Below are positions 63,219 to 64,000 of a stretch of DNA of 64,000 nt, piece by piece (within the stretch, counting starts at the first letter, position 1; every line of letters begins with the position of its first letter). A model generated the notes under the pieces. It was not told the DNA's origin and searched no databases. It saw only the letters and a program-made list of their open reading frames with translations. The position numbers and the translations under genes are program-made. Location of the stretch: contig BOKV01000017.1 of the NCBI GenBank assembly GCA_016861165.1, forward strand, positions 36,048 through 100,047, in the 5' to 3' direction. Source of the DNA: Alphaproteobacteria bacterium. GTDB lineage: Bacteria; Pseudomonadota; Alphaproteobacteria; Rhizobiales; Rhizobiaceae.

Positions 63219-64000
63219 ATGCCCGATGCCGAGCGCGTGCCCAACCCGACCGGGCTCGATGCCTACCGCCCGGACGAGATCGCCCAACTGGTCGAGGCGG
63301 CCGGCGTAGCCAAGGCGCGGCTGGCGCCGGTGCCGATGGTGACGCTCGCCGTGCTGGCCGGCGCCTTCATCGGTTTCGGCGCCGCCGCCTACACGCTGGC
63401 GATGACGGGCGCCGACCCGGCCTATGGCCCGCACCGTTTTTTTGGCGGCGTCGTCTTCTCGCTCGGGCTGATCCTGGTCATCGTCGGCGGCGCTGAATTG
63501 TTTACCGGCAACGCGCTGATGGTGATGGCCGCCGTCGACCGGCTGATCAGGCCGGGCGAACTGGCGCGCAGCTGGGCCATCGTCTATGCCGGCAATCTGG
63601 CAGGCGGCGCCGGGCTGGCGCTGGCGGTGGCGGCCGCCGGCCTGCTCGACGGGCCGATGGGCGCGAACGCGGCGGCGATCGCCCTGGCCAAGGTGGCGCT
63701 CGGCCCGGCCGAGGCATTCATGAGCGGCGTGCTTTGCAACGTGCTGGTCTGCCTCGCCGTATGGCTTACGCTCGCCGCGCGCACCGTGGCCGGCAAGATC
63801 ATGGCGATCGTCTGGCCGATCGCCAGCTTCGTCGCGCTGGGGCTCGAACACTCGGTCGCCAACATGTACCTGATCCCGCAGGGCTGGCTCGCCGGCGCCC
63901 CGGTCAGCGCCGGCGGCTTCCTCCACAACCTGTTCTTCGTCACGCTCGGCAACATCGTCGGCGGCGCCGGCGGCGTCGCGCTGAGCTACCGCCTCGCCTA
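63219..64000 (+). CDS. Formate/nitrite transporter family protein, truncated by the window end
   Basis: The first 260 residues are present and the frame is open at the right edge. The N-terminus (MPDAERVPNPTGLDAYRPDE, IAQLVEAAGVAKARL) is followed by hydrophobic segments with the FNT signature VVGGAELFTGN-like (here IVIVGGAELFTGN region: VIVGGAELFTGNALMV), VYAGNLAGGAG, MSGVLCNVLVCLAVWL and GLEHSVANMYLIP. FocA/NirC-type channels carry formate, nitrite or related monovalent anions. The start has GGAG at 8-base spacing. Confidence 0.88.
   Translation, partial: MPDAERVPNPTGLDAYRPDEIAQLVEAAGVAKARLAPVPMVTLAVLAGAFIGFGAAAYTLAMTGADPAYGPHRFFGGVVFSLGLILVIVGGAELFTGNALMVMAAVDRLIRPGELARSWAIVYAGNLAGGAGLALAVAAAGLLDGPMGANAAAIALAKVALGPAEAFMSGVLCNVLVCLAVWLTLAARTVAGKIMAIVWPIASFVALGLEHSVANMYLIPQGWLAGAPVSAGGFLHNLFFVTLGNIVGGAGGVALSYRLA

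Overview
The window reads as chromosomal DNA of a high-GC alphaproteobacterium, most likely Rhizobiales/Hyphomicrobiales. The evidence is the gene order aglR / aglE-F-G-A-K known from Sinorhizobium, a PdhS/PleC-type cell-cycle histidine kinase with a perfect CtrA box upstream, a phasin gene, and a tRNA-His with a G1:U72 wobble pair and discriminator A73, which is an alphaproteobacterial peculiarity. No genome name can be given from sequence alone.

Layout. (1) 1-8.7 kb: end of a glutamine-synthetase-like gene plus a PuuB-like FAD oxidase (putrescine/amine catabolism), a TadG-like envelope protein, a REC-EAL c-di-GMP protein divergent from a hybrid kinase with HPt, and an MFS transporter. (2) 8.7-16.9 kb: complete alpha-glucoside operon aglEFGAK with divergent LacI-type aglR. 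(3) 17.1-19.7 kb: autotransporter-like surface protein with near-identical 108-residue repeats. (4) 19.7-30.8 kb: two CUT2 sugar ABC transporters and two polyol/sugar-acid dehydrogenases around a GntR/FCD regulator. (5) 31.1-36.9 kb: serine hydrolase, PdhS-like kinase, phasin, tRNA-His. (6) 36.9-61.8 kb: an accessory catabolic island. (7) 61.8-64.0 kb: core genes resume (small membrane protein, Cys-rich ORF, DUF4189 protein, start of a formate/nitrite transporter).

The island is the most interesting part. It starts at the 3' end of tRNA-His, directly followed by a decayed IS481 transposase remnant. It ends at an 11-bp copy of the tRNA 3' junction (CGTACCACCCA at 36868-36878 and 61804-61814). 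It carries three separate ATP-dependent hydantoinase/oxoprolinase modules (two A+B pairs and one A-B fusion), a cyclase-family amidohydrolase, an FAD-linked 2-hydroxyacid dehydrogenase, an Old-Yellow-Enzyme reductase, a flavin-reductase-like protein, an aconitase-family hydratase (LeuC/LeuD-like) followed by an isocitrate-lyase-superfamily lyase, a TauABC-type importer with two paralogous binding proteins, and one IclR regulator. Promoters in both divergent intergenic regions share a 15-bp imperfect palindrome (TTTCA-N5-TGAAA type). At three of them it lies exactly 13 bp upstream of a perfect TTGACA -35 box, which predicts one IclR-controlled regulon. My inference is that the island imports a cyclic imide, lactam or hydantoin-like compound, opens it with ATP, reduces or oxidises the product, hydrates a substituted maleate-type acid and cleaves it to pyruvate plus a small acid. 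The substrate is unknown.

A recurrent regulatory theme elsewhere is that three sugar-binding-protein genes are each followed by a perfect 11-bp stem-loop before the next operon gene, probably to set protein stoichiometry.
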